From Planctomycetota bacterium (lineage in GTDB: Bacteria > Planctomycetota > J058 > JAJDCQ01): a stretch of DNA of 46,096 nucleotides. The position numbers and the translations under genes are program-made. The notes below the pieces were generated by a model, which was given only the letters and a program-made list of their open reading frames with translations, was not told the origin of the DNA and did no database searches. The stretch is taken from NCBI GenBank assembly GCA_029260755.1, contig JAJDCQ010000161.1, forward strand, positions 1 through 46,096. The letters are read 5' to 3'. Positions 35,240-44,300 of this stretch are shown piece after piece (position 1 is the stretch's first letter; each line of letters opens with the position of its first letter).

Positions 35240-37133
35240 CCAGCCAATCGCTCGCCCCATCGGCGTCCATCGCGCGCAGCGCCGCGGCACGATCCTCGCG
35301 ATCGCGCTGCTGCTCGTCTGGGCGGCCGGCCCGAGCTGCGTCACCTTCGAGCTCCAGCAGGAGCGCTGGAACGACGACGCCTTCGGCCCGCTCGTCCCGC
35401 ACGACACCTTCCCCGGCGACTGCTCGATCTGCCACCTGCCCGACCGCTGGGACGTCCTCAAGCCCGACTTCACCTTCGACCACGAGGCGCAGACGAGCTT
35501 CGCCCTCGAGGGCGCCCACGGCCGCGCCCAGTGCCTCCGCTGCCACAACGACCGCGGCCCGGTCACCTTCTTCCTCGCCCGTGGGTGCGCCGGCTGTCAC
35601 CTCGACCCGCATCAGGGCTCGTTCGGCCTCGGCTGCGACACCTGCCACGTTCAGGACACCTGGCAGCCGGGCGGCCTCGTCGAGGCGCACGCCGACACGA
35701 GCTTCGACCTCCTCGGCGCGCACGTGGCCGTCTCGTGCGTGATGTGCCATCCGAACTCGTCGACCGGCGAGTTCCGCGGCGCGCCGACCGAGTGTCATCT
35801 CTGCCACCAGCGCGACCTCGCCGGCGCGGTGCCGGACCACGCCTCGAACGGCTGGACCAACGACTGCGAGCGGTGCCACAACCCGACCCGCTGGAGCCGG
35901 GCGCAGTTCGACCACGCCTTCTTCCCCCTCACCCTCGGCCACGCGACCGTCGCCTGCGCCTCGTGCCACCAGGGCGGCGCGTTCACGGCCGTCTCGAGCG
36001 ACTGCGTCGACTGCCACCGCGACGACGCGGCCCGGGCGGTCCCGGACCACGGCGGGTTCTCGACCAACTGCATCGACTGCCACACGACCGCCGGCTGGGG
36101 CGGCGCCGGCTTCGATCACGACTTCTTCCCGCTCACGTTCAGTCACGCCGGGCTCGGCTGCACCCAGTGCCACACCAGCGGCGTGTTCGGCTCGATCCCG
36201 AGCGACTGCGTGAGCTGTCACCGGAACGACTACGTCACGGCGAGCCCGGACCACCAGGCGAGCGGCTTCTCGACCGAGTGCGAGCTCTGCCACAGCACGG
36301 TCAGCTTCTCGGGCGCCGTCTTCGATCACGGGTTCTTCCCGCTCCAGGGCGGCCACGACGGCGTCACCTGCCAGCAGTGCCACGGCGCCCGGCCCGGCCC
36401 GATCCCGAGCGACTGCGTGAGCTGCCATCAGGCGGACGCCCAGCGCGCCCAGCCGGATCACTCGGGCTTCTCGACCGACTGCACCCAGTGCCACACCACG
36501 ACCACCTTCCGCGGGGCGATCTTCAATCACGACTTCTTCCCGCTCGAGGCCGGACACGGCGGGCTCGACTGCGCCCGCTGCCACGGCCCCGGCACGCCCG
36601 GCCCGATCGCGAACGACTGCATCAGCTGCCATCGCACCGACTACCAGACGGCGCGGCCCGACCACTCGGGCTTCTCGACCGACTGCACCCAGTGCCACAC
36701 GACGACCAGCTTCCGCGGCGCGGCGTTCAACCACGACTTCTTCCCGCTCGAGGCCGGCCACGGCGGCCTCGACTGCGCCCGCTGCCACGGCCCCGGCACG
36801 CCGGGCCCGATCCCGAGCGACTGCATGAGCTGCCATCGGTCCGACTTCCAGGGCGCGCCGGAGCACACGGCGGCCGGCCTGCCGCAGGACTGCACCCAGT
36901 GCCACACCACGAGCGCGTGGGGCAACGTGAGCTTCAACCACACCCCGCTGTTCCCGCTCACCGGCGACCATCGCCGGACCTGCTCCACCTGCCACCAGGG
37001 GAGCACGAGCACCTTCCGCTGCGTCGGGAGCGGGTGTCACACGCAGAACAACACCAATGGGGATCACCGGAACGTGAACGGCTACCGGTTCGAGTCGTCC
37101 GCGTGCCTGTCCTGCCACCCCAACGGCGATTGA
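35226..37133 (+). CDS. 25-haem cytochrome c built of triheme repeats
   Basis: 635 residues. A signal peptide (ILAIALLLVWAAGPSC) may end in a lipidated Cys, though the lipobox is weak. There are 24 CxxCH motifs plus one CVGSGCH (CX4CH) near the C-terminus. From about residue 217 the protein is a run of 66-70-residue units, each with three haem sites and the phrases F-[DN]-H-x-FFPL, SDC-x-x-CH and PDHSGFSTDC; five full units and a sixth variant can be laid out. Units four and five are nearly identical. As the last gene of the operon it would take electrons from the 26-haem protein and hand them to the outer membrane. Haem attachment needs cytochrome c maturation genes outside the window. Confidence 0.93.
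   Translation: MTSASQPIARPIGVHRAQRRGTILAIALLLVWAAGPSCVTFELQQERWNDDAFGPLVPHDTFPGDCSICHLPDRWDVLKPDFTFDHEAQTSFALEGAHGRAQCLRCHNDRGPVTFFLARGCAGCHLDPHQGSFGLGCDTCHVQDTWQPGGLVEAHADTSFDLLGAHVAVSCVMCHPNSSTGEFRGAPTECHLCHQRDLAGAVPDHASNGWTNDCERCHNPTRWSRAQFDHAFFPLTLGHATVACASCHQGGAFTAVSSDCVDCHRDDAARAVPDHGGFSTNCIDCHTTAGWGGAGFDHDFFPLTFSHAGLGCTQCHTSGVFGSIPSDCVSCHRNDYVTASPDHQASGFSTECELCHSTVSFSGAVFDHGFFPLQGGHDGVTCQQCHGARPGPIPSDCVSCHQADAQRAQPDHSGFSTDCTQCHTTTTFRGAIFNHDFFPLEAGHGGLDCARCHGPGTPGPIANDCISCHRTDYQTARPDHSGFSTDCTQCHTTTSFRGAAFNHDFFPLEAGHGGLDCARCHGPGTPGPIPSDCMSCHRSDFQGAPEHTAAGLPQDCTQCHTTSAWGNVSFNHTPLFPLTGDHRRTCSTCHQGSTSTFRCVGSGCHTQNNTNGDHRNVNGYRFESSACLSCHPNGD
36461..36868 (+). repeat. Tandem 204-bp repeat within the 25-haem cytochrome gene
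   Basis: Two consecutive 204-bp units (36461-36664, 36665-36868) are nearly identical in DNA as well as protein, each encoding 68 residues with three CxxCH. This marks recent duplication or ongoing homogenisation; copy number may vary between strains. Confidence 0.8.
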
Positions 37134-37163
37134 CCCGAGACGAGTGCCGGTCGTGCATACGAC

Positions 37164-37180
37164 CCGGCAAGATCCGCACG
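37164..37180 (+). promoter_or_regulatory. 17-nt element shared by the two electron-transfer units, copy B
   Basis: Identical to 30398-30414; 150 nt before the barrel gene and just upstream of the terminator-like hairpin. Confidence 0.35.
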
Positions 37181-37188
37181 CCATTCCC

Positions 37189-37218
37189 CCCGTCGCCGCC
37201 GATTTCGGCGGCGACGGG
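37189..37218 (+). terminator. Strong hairpin between cytochrome operon and barrel gene
   Basis: CCCGTCGCCGCCG pairs perfectly with CGGCGGCGACGGG around an ATTT loop (13-bp stem). Only a short T run (CGTTT) follows. It probably attenuates or ends the cytochrome transcript. Confidence 0.6.
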
Positions 37219-37230
37219 CGTTTGGGGAGA

Positions 37231-37254
37231 GTAGGGTTTTACCCCTAACCTCCC
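37231..37254 (+). promoter_or_regulatory. Shared upstream motif GTAGGG-N9-TAACCTCC, copy A
   Basis: Lies 76 nt before the barrel gene. The same two blocks with an 8-nt spacer are found on the minus strand at 45771-45794 before the WD40 kinase. TAACCT may serve as a -10; an alternative sigma factor or a common regulator could explain the pairing. Confidence 0.35.
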
Positions 37255-37329
37255 GGAAGCCGCGGGGTTTGGATCGGGCCGAGATCGAGAACACCTTCGA
37301 GGCGCGCGGTTTGCATCGAGTCACTCGTC

Positions 37330-39168
37330 ATGCGCCCGACCCAGCGAGCCCGATCGAAGCGACGCGGACGGCAGATTCTGCCGGTCGCGGCGATCCTCGG
37401 GGTCGTCGGCGTCCTGCTCGTCGGGCACGCGCGCGCCGAGGAGGTCATCTGCTCGGTCAGCCTCGAGACGGCCGACGGCGTCTACGTCGACGCCGGCCGC
37501 GACGATGGTCTCCACGAGGGCGCCGAGGGCTACGTCGAGCGCGACGGGCAGGAGGCGGCCCGCGTCCGCGTGACCAACCTGACCCGCGGGAGCGCCCTCT
37601 GCCGGATCGTCGAGCGCCTCGACGACGGCGAGCCGCTCGAGCCGGGGTTCCTCGTCCGGCTCTACACGACCGCCGAGCCCGAGCCGGAGCCCGGCCTGGA
37701 GCCCGAGCCCGGGATGCCCGCGCCCGTCGCCGAGCCGACCTCCACGCGACGCCGCCTGTTCCCGCGCCCGCGCTCGACCGACTCGGGCGCGACGACGACT
37801 ACCAAGCGCCGCCGCCTCTTCCCGAGTCGCCGGGGTCGCGACGCCGAGCGCCCGCCGGCCCGTCGCGCCGAGGAGCTCGACGATGACTTCGTCCCCCTCC
37901 TCGCGGGGACGCGCGCCCGTCGGTCGGTCGGCCTGCCCGACAACGCGAACATCCTCCGCGGCCGGATCCGGCTCCGGCAGACCGCCGACATCTCGAGCGA
38001 GAGCGACCGGGACATCTACATCAGCCGCGCCACCTTCGACGGACGCTGGGGGCGGATCGGCGGCTCGGCCTGGGCGTTCGAGTGGCAGGGCGACCTCTCG
38101 TACCGCTTCGGGCCGGGGTTCGAGAACTCCCGCCAGGACGAGATCCGCCCGAACCTCCAGCTCTTCGTCCTCGAGCACCCGCTCGGCGACGACGGGCAGC
38201 TCCGGCTCGGCCGCTTCATCCCCCGCGCCCTGCCCGGCGTCGGCTTCCTCGATGGCGCCCTCGCCGAGATCGAGCTCGCCGAGGGGTTCCGGCTCGGCGG
38301 CATCCTCGGGCTCAAGCCCGAGCGGGTCGACCTGATCCCGTCCGTCGACGAGCCGACCGCGGTCGCCTACGCCACCCTCGAGATGGGCGAGCGCCCCGTC
38401 CTCTACTACACCGGCACGGCCGGGCTGCTCGTCTCGCTCTTCGACGGCGAGGTCGACCGCCTCTCGCTCCTCCTCGACCAGCGCCTCGAGGTGACGAAGA
38501 ACCTCTCGTTCTTCACGAGCGCTCAGGTCGACGCCGACGTCGGCGGGGCGGCCGTGAAGGAGGGGGTCGTCCTCGCCCGGCTGAACGCGTTCGCGAGCTG
38601 GCGGATCACCGACTGGCTCCGGACCCGCGTCGGCGTCGACCACTTCGAGCGCTCGGACAACCGGGCGGAGCGCGACCTCCTCGAGATCGAGGACGAGGCC
38701 TTCCTCGACGACATCTTCGACGGCGGGAGCTGGCGCTACTTCGTGAACCTGACCCAGTACCTGCCGTGGGGGATCCGGCTCTCGGAGGACATCTCCTACA
38801 ACCAGGTCGACGGGAGCGACGACGACGACGTCCGCTGGCGGGTGAGCCTGAGCAAGCGCGGCCTGCCCTGGCTGCCGGGCGCGAGCGTGTCGATGAGCGT
38901 CTTCAGCGGCATCGCGGACGGCTACGGCGGCCTCATCAGCGCATCGGTGCCGCTCGCCGACGGCCGCGTCTCGCTCCGGCCATCCGCGTCGTGCCAGTTC
39001 TTGACCCGGGTCGGCGACGAGGACGAGACGTTCAAGGTCACCCGCATCTCGCTCGCCGCCGACTGGCGGATCACCGACGCCTGGACCGTGTTCGGCCAGG
39101 CGAGCCACCGCTTCGGCGCGGACGCCGACGGGACGTTGCTCGAGATCGGGCTCGACTTCCGCTTCTGA
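37330..39168 (+). CDS. Outer-membrane beta-barrel protein, probable porin of an electron conduit
   Basis: 612 residues. Signal peptide to about residue 36 (ILGVVGVLLVGHARA). Residues 37-110 form a small beta domain (DGVYVDAGRDDGLHEGAEGYV) resembling SH3-like FlgT C-terminal folds. A Pro/Arg linker has RRRLFPRPRS and RRRLFPSRRG in tandem. From about 195 to the end come alternating amphipathic strands (IYISRATFDGRWGRIGGSAWAFEWQGDLS and so on; roughly 20 strands), closing with GLDFRF, the terminal Phe read by the BAM complex. Sitting right behind two multihaem cytochromes, it probably forms the barrel through which haems cross the outer membrane. A plain porin is the alternative. Confidence 0.8.
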   Translation: MRPTQRARSKRRGRQILPVAAILGVVGVLLVGHARAEEVICSVSLETADGVYVDAGRDDGLHEGAEGYVERDGQEAARVRVTNLTRGSALCRIVERLDDGEPLEPGFLVRLYTTAEPEPEPGLEPEPGMPAPVAEPTSTRRRLFPRPRSTDSGATTTTKRRRLFPSRRGRDAERPPARRAEELDDDFVPLLAGTRARRSVGLPDNANILRGRIRLRQTADISSESDRDIYISRATFDGRWGRIGGSAWAFEWQGDLSYRFGPGFENSRQDEIRPNLQLFVLEHPLGDDGQLRLGRFIPRALPGVGFLDGALAEIELAEGFRLGGILGLKPERVDLIPSVDEPTAVAYATLEMGERPVLYYTGTAGLLVSLFDGEVDRLSLLLDQRLEVTKNLSFFTSAQVDADVGGAAVKEGVVLARLNAFASWRITDWLRTRVGVDHFERSDNRAERDLLEIEDEAFLDDIFDGGSWRYFVNLTQYLPWGIRLSEDISYNQVDGSDDDDVRWRVSLSKRGLPWLPGASVSMSVFSGIADGYGGLISASVPLADGRVSLRPSASCQFLTRVGDEDETFKVTRISLAADWRITDAWTVFGQASHRFGADADGTLLEIGLDFRF

Positions 39169-39191
39169 CCGACCACGACCCGGGAGGAACC

Positions 39192-39707
39192 ATGGGAACC
39201 TCGACGAACGCCGACGCCATCCGCTCGCGACTCGCCGTCACGCCGACGGGGAGGCTGCTGATGATGATGTCGATCGCCGAGGCGACCCATGCCCTCGAGG
39301 AGATGCGCCCCTCGGTCGCGGGAGCGCTCCACCCGGCGCTCCGGGTGGCGATCCGGCTGGCCGTCGCCGAGGAGCACGAATGCGCCCGGTGCCTCGCCGA
39401 CGCGAGCGCCGCAGGCCGCGGGCTCGGGCTGTCGGAGCACGAGCTCCTCGACGCCCGCCTCGGCGTGAGCGACGACCCGACGGTGCAGCGAGCTCTCGAT
39501 CTCGTCCATCACCTGCTCGACACCGGCGGATACATCTCCGACATCGACCTGCGCGAGCTCCGGGCCGCCGGGTTCGGCGACGCCCAGGTCGTCGAGCTCG
39601 TCGCCGCGAGTACCGAGTCGCTCTTCCACGACCGGTTCCTGCACGCCGCCCCGATCGCCGTCCTGCCCCGGAGCGCCGACGAGAACGCCCGACGACGCGG
39701 CGCGTAA
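39192..39707 (+). CDS. Carboxymuconolactone decarboxylase/AhpD-like protein
   Basis: 171 residues from an ATG with GGGAGGA just before it, 23 nt after the barrel gene, so probably co-transcribed. All-helical, with the family CxxC at Cys64-Cys67 in EEHECARCLADASAAG, the redox pair used by AhpD-type peroxidases; the usual His a few residues on is not conserved. An RAAGFGDAQVVELVA helix follows as in the family. It may protect the electron-transfer system from peroxide, but this is inference from neighbourhood. Confidence 0.8.
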   Translation: MGTSTNADAIRSRLAVTPTGRLLMMMSIAEATHALEEMRPSVAGALHPALRVAIRLAVAEEHECARCLADASAAGRGLGLSEHELLDARLGVSDDPTVQRALDLVHHLLDTGGYISDIDLRELRAAGFGDAQVVELVAASTESLFHDRFLHAAPIAVLPRSADENARRRGA

Positions 39708-39857
39708 TCCGGCTGCCTCCTCGCCGACCCGACATCCCCAAGGCTCTCTTCCGACAGCACTTCTGTGACGTCCCCGGACACCCACAGCCCGTTCTCGAGA
39801 AAGTTCCGAGAGCGCGCGACCGGCCCGGGCGTACCCGGGGTGCCGCGGGAGCGCGGC
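39708..39857. other. Short intergenic region
   Basis: Contains TTCTCGAGAA (39790-39799) and a CCCGGG-CGTA-CCCGGG hairpin (39822-39837) that might be a weak terminator for the barrel unit. No gene. Confidence 0.35.
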
Positions 39858-39886
39858 GGAGAGAGAAGAGAGAGAGAGAGAGAGAG
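39858..39886 (+). repeat. GA-rich microsatellite before a start codon
   Basis: A nearly pure GA tract of about 29 nt ends 8 nt before the ATG at 39895. It may act as an extended purine-rich ribosome-binding region whose length could vary by slippage. Confidence 0.55.
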
Positions 39887-39894
39887 TCGACGCG

Positions 39895-41217
39895 ATGAAC
39901 ACCACCGAGAACGGACCCAGCCGCCGTCGCCGGAGTCGAGAGCCGAGGAGAGCGATGAACAGCAGGCAGCGATCGAGGTCGGACCGCCGTCAGGCCCGGG
40001 GAACCGCGCCGTTCGTCGCCGTCCCCGCCGCCGAGGTCGGACCCACGCCGAACCGCGCGGTCTCGCCCCTCACCCTCGGGGTCGGCGTCGGCGTCCTCGT
40101 CCTCTCCGGATTCCTCCTCGTTCGCTCGACCGGCGCCTCGCCGTCGGAGGAGACCGTCGCCGCCCAGCGCGCCCTGATCCGCGACGCCGTCTCGATCGAC
40201 GACGCCGATCGGGCTCGTCTCGACGCCGCCCTCGAGACGCTGGACCCGGCCGCGATCGACGGGATCGTCGCCGTCCTCGCCGACCCCACCGACGACGACG
40301 CCGACCGCCTCGCCGCCGCGTGGTGCCTCGCCGACCTCGTCGCCGCCGGCGCGATCACCCTCGAGGCCGCCCCGCGCGAGCAGGCGGCGGCCCAGCTCGT
40401 CGCCGGGCTCGCCGACCGGGCCGGCGACGACCGCTTCGCCGCCCAGATCGGCCGCCGGCTCCAGGCGCTCGGGCTCGAGACGATGATCGCCGCCATCGAC
40501 CGCTACGCCGACCACGACGGCGCCGACCCGCTCGCCCGCAACCGGGCCGAGGGACTCATCGCCGACCTCCTCGCCCGCGGCGTGCTCTCGGGCGAGGCGC
40601 TCGATCACGCCTACGACGTCGTCCGGGCCCGCCGCGACGGCGGCTCGACCCTGGCCGGCGCGGCCGACGCGTTCGAGCGAGCCGATCGCCTCATCGAGGC
40701 CGTCGCGCTCCGCCTCCCGACCGACTGGACCCTCGAGCAGATCGACGCGGCCGACGCCGAGGCGATCCTCCGGACAAGCGGTCTCCTGACCGAGCTGCCG
40801 GTCCGCAGCCAGCGCGGCTTCGCCCGCCTCGCCCGCTCGGTCGCCCGCGACGCGATGCCGGCGGCGACGGCCGGCCTCGATCACCACGACCCGCGGCTGC
40901 GGCGGGTCGCCCTCGCCGCCCTCGCCGTCTTCGCGATCCGCGTGGGCGAGGACGAGCTCGTCGACGACGTCCTTCGCCGCGCCCTCGACGCCGGCCTCAT
41001 CGAGGCTCGCGACGCCGAGCTCCGCGCCGACGCGATCGAGGTGTGCGGTCGCCTCGCCGAGCTGACCGAGGATCAGCTCGTCAGCGCCCGGGTGATCGAC
41101 GCCGTCCTCACGGCGCGCCACGACCGCAGCGACGAGGTGCGCGCCGCCGTCGACCGGGCGATCGCCCGGCTCGAGCGGAGCGAGATCGCCTGGATCCTCG
41201 AGAGCCGCACCCGGTAG
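39895..41217 (+). CDS. Membrane-anchored helical-repeat protein of unknown function
   Basis: 440 residues from 39895; an internal ATG at 39955 has AGGAG 4 nt before it and is an equally good start (420 residues). The first about 60 residues are Arg-rich, then one membrane helix (LTLGVGVGVLVLSGFLLV, about 60-77). The rest is helical and HEAT-like: DAIDGIVAVLADPTDDDADRLAAAWCLADL and a later stretch RLRRVALAALAVFAIRVGEDELVDDVL show paired helices of similar size. I recognise no named family. Convergent with the WD40 kinase gene. Confidence 0.75.
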   Translation: MNTTENGPSRRRRSREPRRAMNSRQRSRSDRRQARGTAPFVAVPAAEVGPTPNRAVSPLTLGVGVGVLVLSGFLLVRSTGASPSEETVAAQRALIRDAVSIDDADRARLDAALETLDPAAIDGIVAVLADPTDDDADRLAAAWCLADLVAAGAITLEAAPREQAAAQLVAGLADRAGDDRFAAQIGRRLQALGLETMIAAIDRYADHDGADPLARNRAEGLIADLLARGVLSGEALDHAYDVVRARRDGGSTLAGAADAFERADRLIEAVALRLPTDWTLEQIDAADAEAILRTSGLLTELPVRSQRGFARLARSVARDAMPAATAGLDHHDPRLRRVALAALAVFAIRVGEDELVDDVLRRALDAGLIEARDAELRADAIEVCGRLAELTEDQLVSARVIDAVLTARHDRSDEVRAAVDRAIARLERSEIAWILESRTR

Positions 41218-41255
41218 CCGCACGGCTCCCAGACACCGAACATTCACTCTCTCGC

Positions 41256-41288
41256 ACGCGCGGGGGGCCGACGTGGCCTCTCGCGCGT
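41256..41288. terminator. Bidirectional terminator between convergent genes
   Basis: ACGCGCG (41256-41262) pairs with CGCGCGT (41282-41288), with an inner GGCC-GACGT-GGCC hairpin. A CTCTCTTTCTCTC run follows on the plus strand. It separates the 41217 and 41305 stops. Confidence 0.5.
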
Positions 41289-41304
41289 CTCTCTTTCTCT
41301 CGCG

Positions 41305-44300
41305 TCAGCGCGCGCCGCGCGGACGAACGAGGCCGCGGCTCGGCAACGGCTCCGCCTCGATGCCGATGACGCGCAGGCCGGTGGCCCCGCGCGCCTCGTC
41401 GATGAGCTCGGCGGCCGGCGCGCCGAGGGCGCGGAGCTCCCACCGACGGATCGTCCGGTCGGCCGACCCGCTCAGCAGCTCGGCGCCGTCGCCCGAGAAG
41501 GTGATCGCGGTGATCCCTCCGCCATGACCGGTCAGGCTGGTCACCTCGGCGAGGTCCCGCGGATCCCAGACCCGGATCGTGTTGTCGGGCCCGCCGCTCG
41601 CGAGGAGGCCGCCGTCGGGTCGCCACGCGAGCGAGAGCGCCATGACGGCGTGGGCCGAGACCCGCGCGAGCTCACGCCCGGTCTCGGCGTCCCGCAGCGA
41701 GACGATCCCCTTGCCGCCGCCCTGGCTGGTCGCGAGCGCGAGCATGGCGCCGTCGGGGCTCGCCGCCACCCGGAAGAGGAGCTGCCCGGGGACGTCGAAC
41801 ACGGCGCGATCGAGGCCCGTCTCCGGATCGACGACCCGGAGCTTGCGACGGGCGAGGGCGAGGACGAGCTCGACCCCGTCGCCCCGCCTCCGGAACGCGA
41901 GGTCCATCACGCCGTCGTCGGAGGAAATCGTTCGGAGAAGCTCGCCGGTGGACGCCGCCCAGATCCGCGCGGTCTTGTCGAACGAGCCCGAAGCGATCGT
42001 CTGGCCATCCGGCGTCCAGGCGAGGCCCGGGATCTCGGCCGCGTGCCCCGTCATCCGGGAGAGCTCATCGGGCGACTCGCCCCGACGGAGCCGCCAGACG
42101 GCGACCTCCCCGCCGCGCCCGGCGCTCGCGAGGAGGGCGCCGTCCGGCGAGAACGCGAGCGACATGACGCCGCGTTCGTGCGCGGTCCAGCGGTGCCGCT
42201 CCGCGCTCGTACGCGCATCGACGAGCACGATCTCGGCCCCCGAGCACCACGCGATCGCGTCCGCCGCGTCGCTCCACTCGATCGCGCCCGCGCTGAGCTT
42301 CCCGGTGTGGGCGATCACGCTTCCCCGCTCGGGCGCGAAGCTCCAGCGCCGGACGGTGCCGTCGAGCGAGCCCGAGAGGATGGCGGCGCCGTCGGGCGTG
42401 AACGCGACCGACTCCGCGCTCCCTCCGTGACCACGCAGGGACGCGAGGGTCGCGCCCGTCGCGACATCCCAGAGGGTCACCAGGCCGTCGCCCGAGGCGC
42501 TGGCCAGCCGATCGGGACGCGTCGGATGAAAGGCGAGGCCGTTCACGCCGAGGTCGAGGTCGGTCCCCTCGAGGACGGCGATCCGCTCGCGCAGCCGCCC
42601 CGCCTCGCGGACCTCGATCGTGCCGCCGGGCCCCTGAACGGCGATCCGGGCGCCGTCGCCGCTGATCGCCAGGATGCCCGCGCCGCGGGGCTGGACCCCG
42701 CGGCGGTCGATCCGCGTCCGGTCGGCGAGCCGCCACGCCTCGATCTTCCCGCTGCCTCGGGAGACGAAGAGCGTCGCCCCGTCGGGGCTCACGACGAGCC
42801 CGCCGACGCCGTCGTTCCCCTCGCCGCCCTCGTCGAGCGGCGGCAGGCCGGCGCGCGTCCGGACGTCCCAGAGACGGATCGCGCCCGCCCCTCCCTCGCC
42901 CGAGACGAGGGTCGCCCCGTCGGGGAGGAAGAGGAGTCCGTTCACGCTCCTGGCATGCCCCTCGAGCGTCGCGACGTGCTCGAGCGCCTTCGCATCCCAG
43001 AGCTGGACGAGGCCATCCTCCCCGCCCGAGGCGAGGAGCGCCCCGCCCGGGCTCCACGCGAGCACGCCGATCCGGCGCGTGTCGTGGCCGGCGAGCCAGC
43101 CGAGCGTCTCCCCCGAGCTCGGCGCGAAGACACGGATCCGCGCCCTCGTTCCCCGCTTCGGGCTCCCGTGCTCGGCGGCCGCGGCGAGCTCCCCGTTCGG
43201 GCTGACCGCGACGACGCTCACCTCGGCAGCGTGGCCGCCGAGCTCGGCCATGGCGACCGGAGGCGCCTCGGGGGTCGCCCGCCGCAGCGCATCGACATCG
43301 AAGAGGCGGAGCTGATCATCGTCGCCGATCGTGGCGAGCTGCCCGCCCGCGCCCGGCGCGAAGGCGAGCCCCGCGACGGCGCCGGCGTGGACCGGGACGG
43401 CGCCGCCGCGCCAGCCGTCGGCGTCGGCGAGGCGAACCGAGCCCTCGTCGGTCGCGACGGCCAGGGTCCCGTCGCCGGCGAACGCGAGGTCGGTGACCGC
43501 GCTCGCGGCGAGGGCGAGGCGACCCACCCGGACGTAGCCGGCGCTCGACGGCTCGCGCTCGGCGCGCGGCTTCCACAGGCTCACCGTGCCGTCGCGCTTG
43601 CCCACCGCGAGCGGCCACGTCGCCGGTCCGAACGCGATCGGGCCGGTCGCCGGCAGGTCGATCGCCCCGCGATCGGAGCCGTCGATCGCGATCAGGCGGA
43701 CGCCGGAGTCGGTCGCGACGCCGATGAGACGGCCATCGGGGGCGACCGCGAGGGCGCCGACCGCCTGCCCCGTCTCGCCGATCAGCGCGACGCCGTCGTC
43801 GTCGTCGTCGGCGGCGTCCCCGTCATCGTCGGCGGCGCCGAGATCGAGGAGGCGGACGGAGCCGGCCGCGTCGGCGCTCACGAGCGCGGCCCCGCCGCTC
43901 GCGAACGCCAGACCGGTGACGGCCGCGGTGTGCCCGCGGGTGACGCGCGTCGCCCGGACCCGGCCGGCGGCGTCGATCTCGGCGATGCGGAGGTCGCGGT
44001 CGGCCCCGCCCGACGCCAGCCACCACGTCTCGCGCCGGCGGGCCAGCGCGACGGCGCGGACCGGCCCGGTGTGTCCGTCGAGGGCGACGATGAGGCGGCC
44101 GCTCTGCGGGTCGTAGACGTAGACGCGCTTGTCGTCGGAGCCGATCGCGACCGCCGAGCCGTCGTCGCTCCAGGCGAGCGCTCCGATCGCGCCGCGCGGT
44201 CGCGAGGGGCTCACCCAGTCGAGGCGCGGGCTGATCGCCTGGGCTCGGGAGAGCGCCATCCGGGCGTCGCCGTGGTCGTCGAGCTCCACCGCCCGGGCCG

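Noticed and set aside
32894..37133. CRISPR-like array suggested by regular repeats
   Set aside because: The periodicity is coding: CxxCH haem motifs and triheme units in frame, not short identical repeats with unique spacers.
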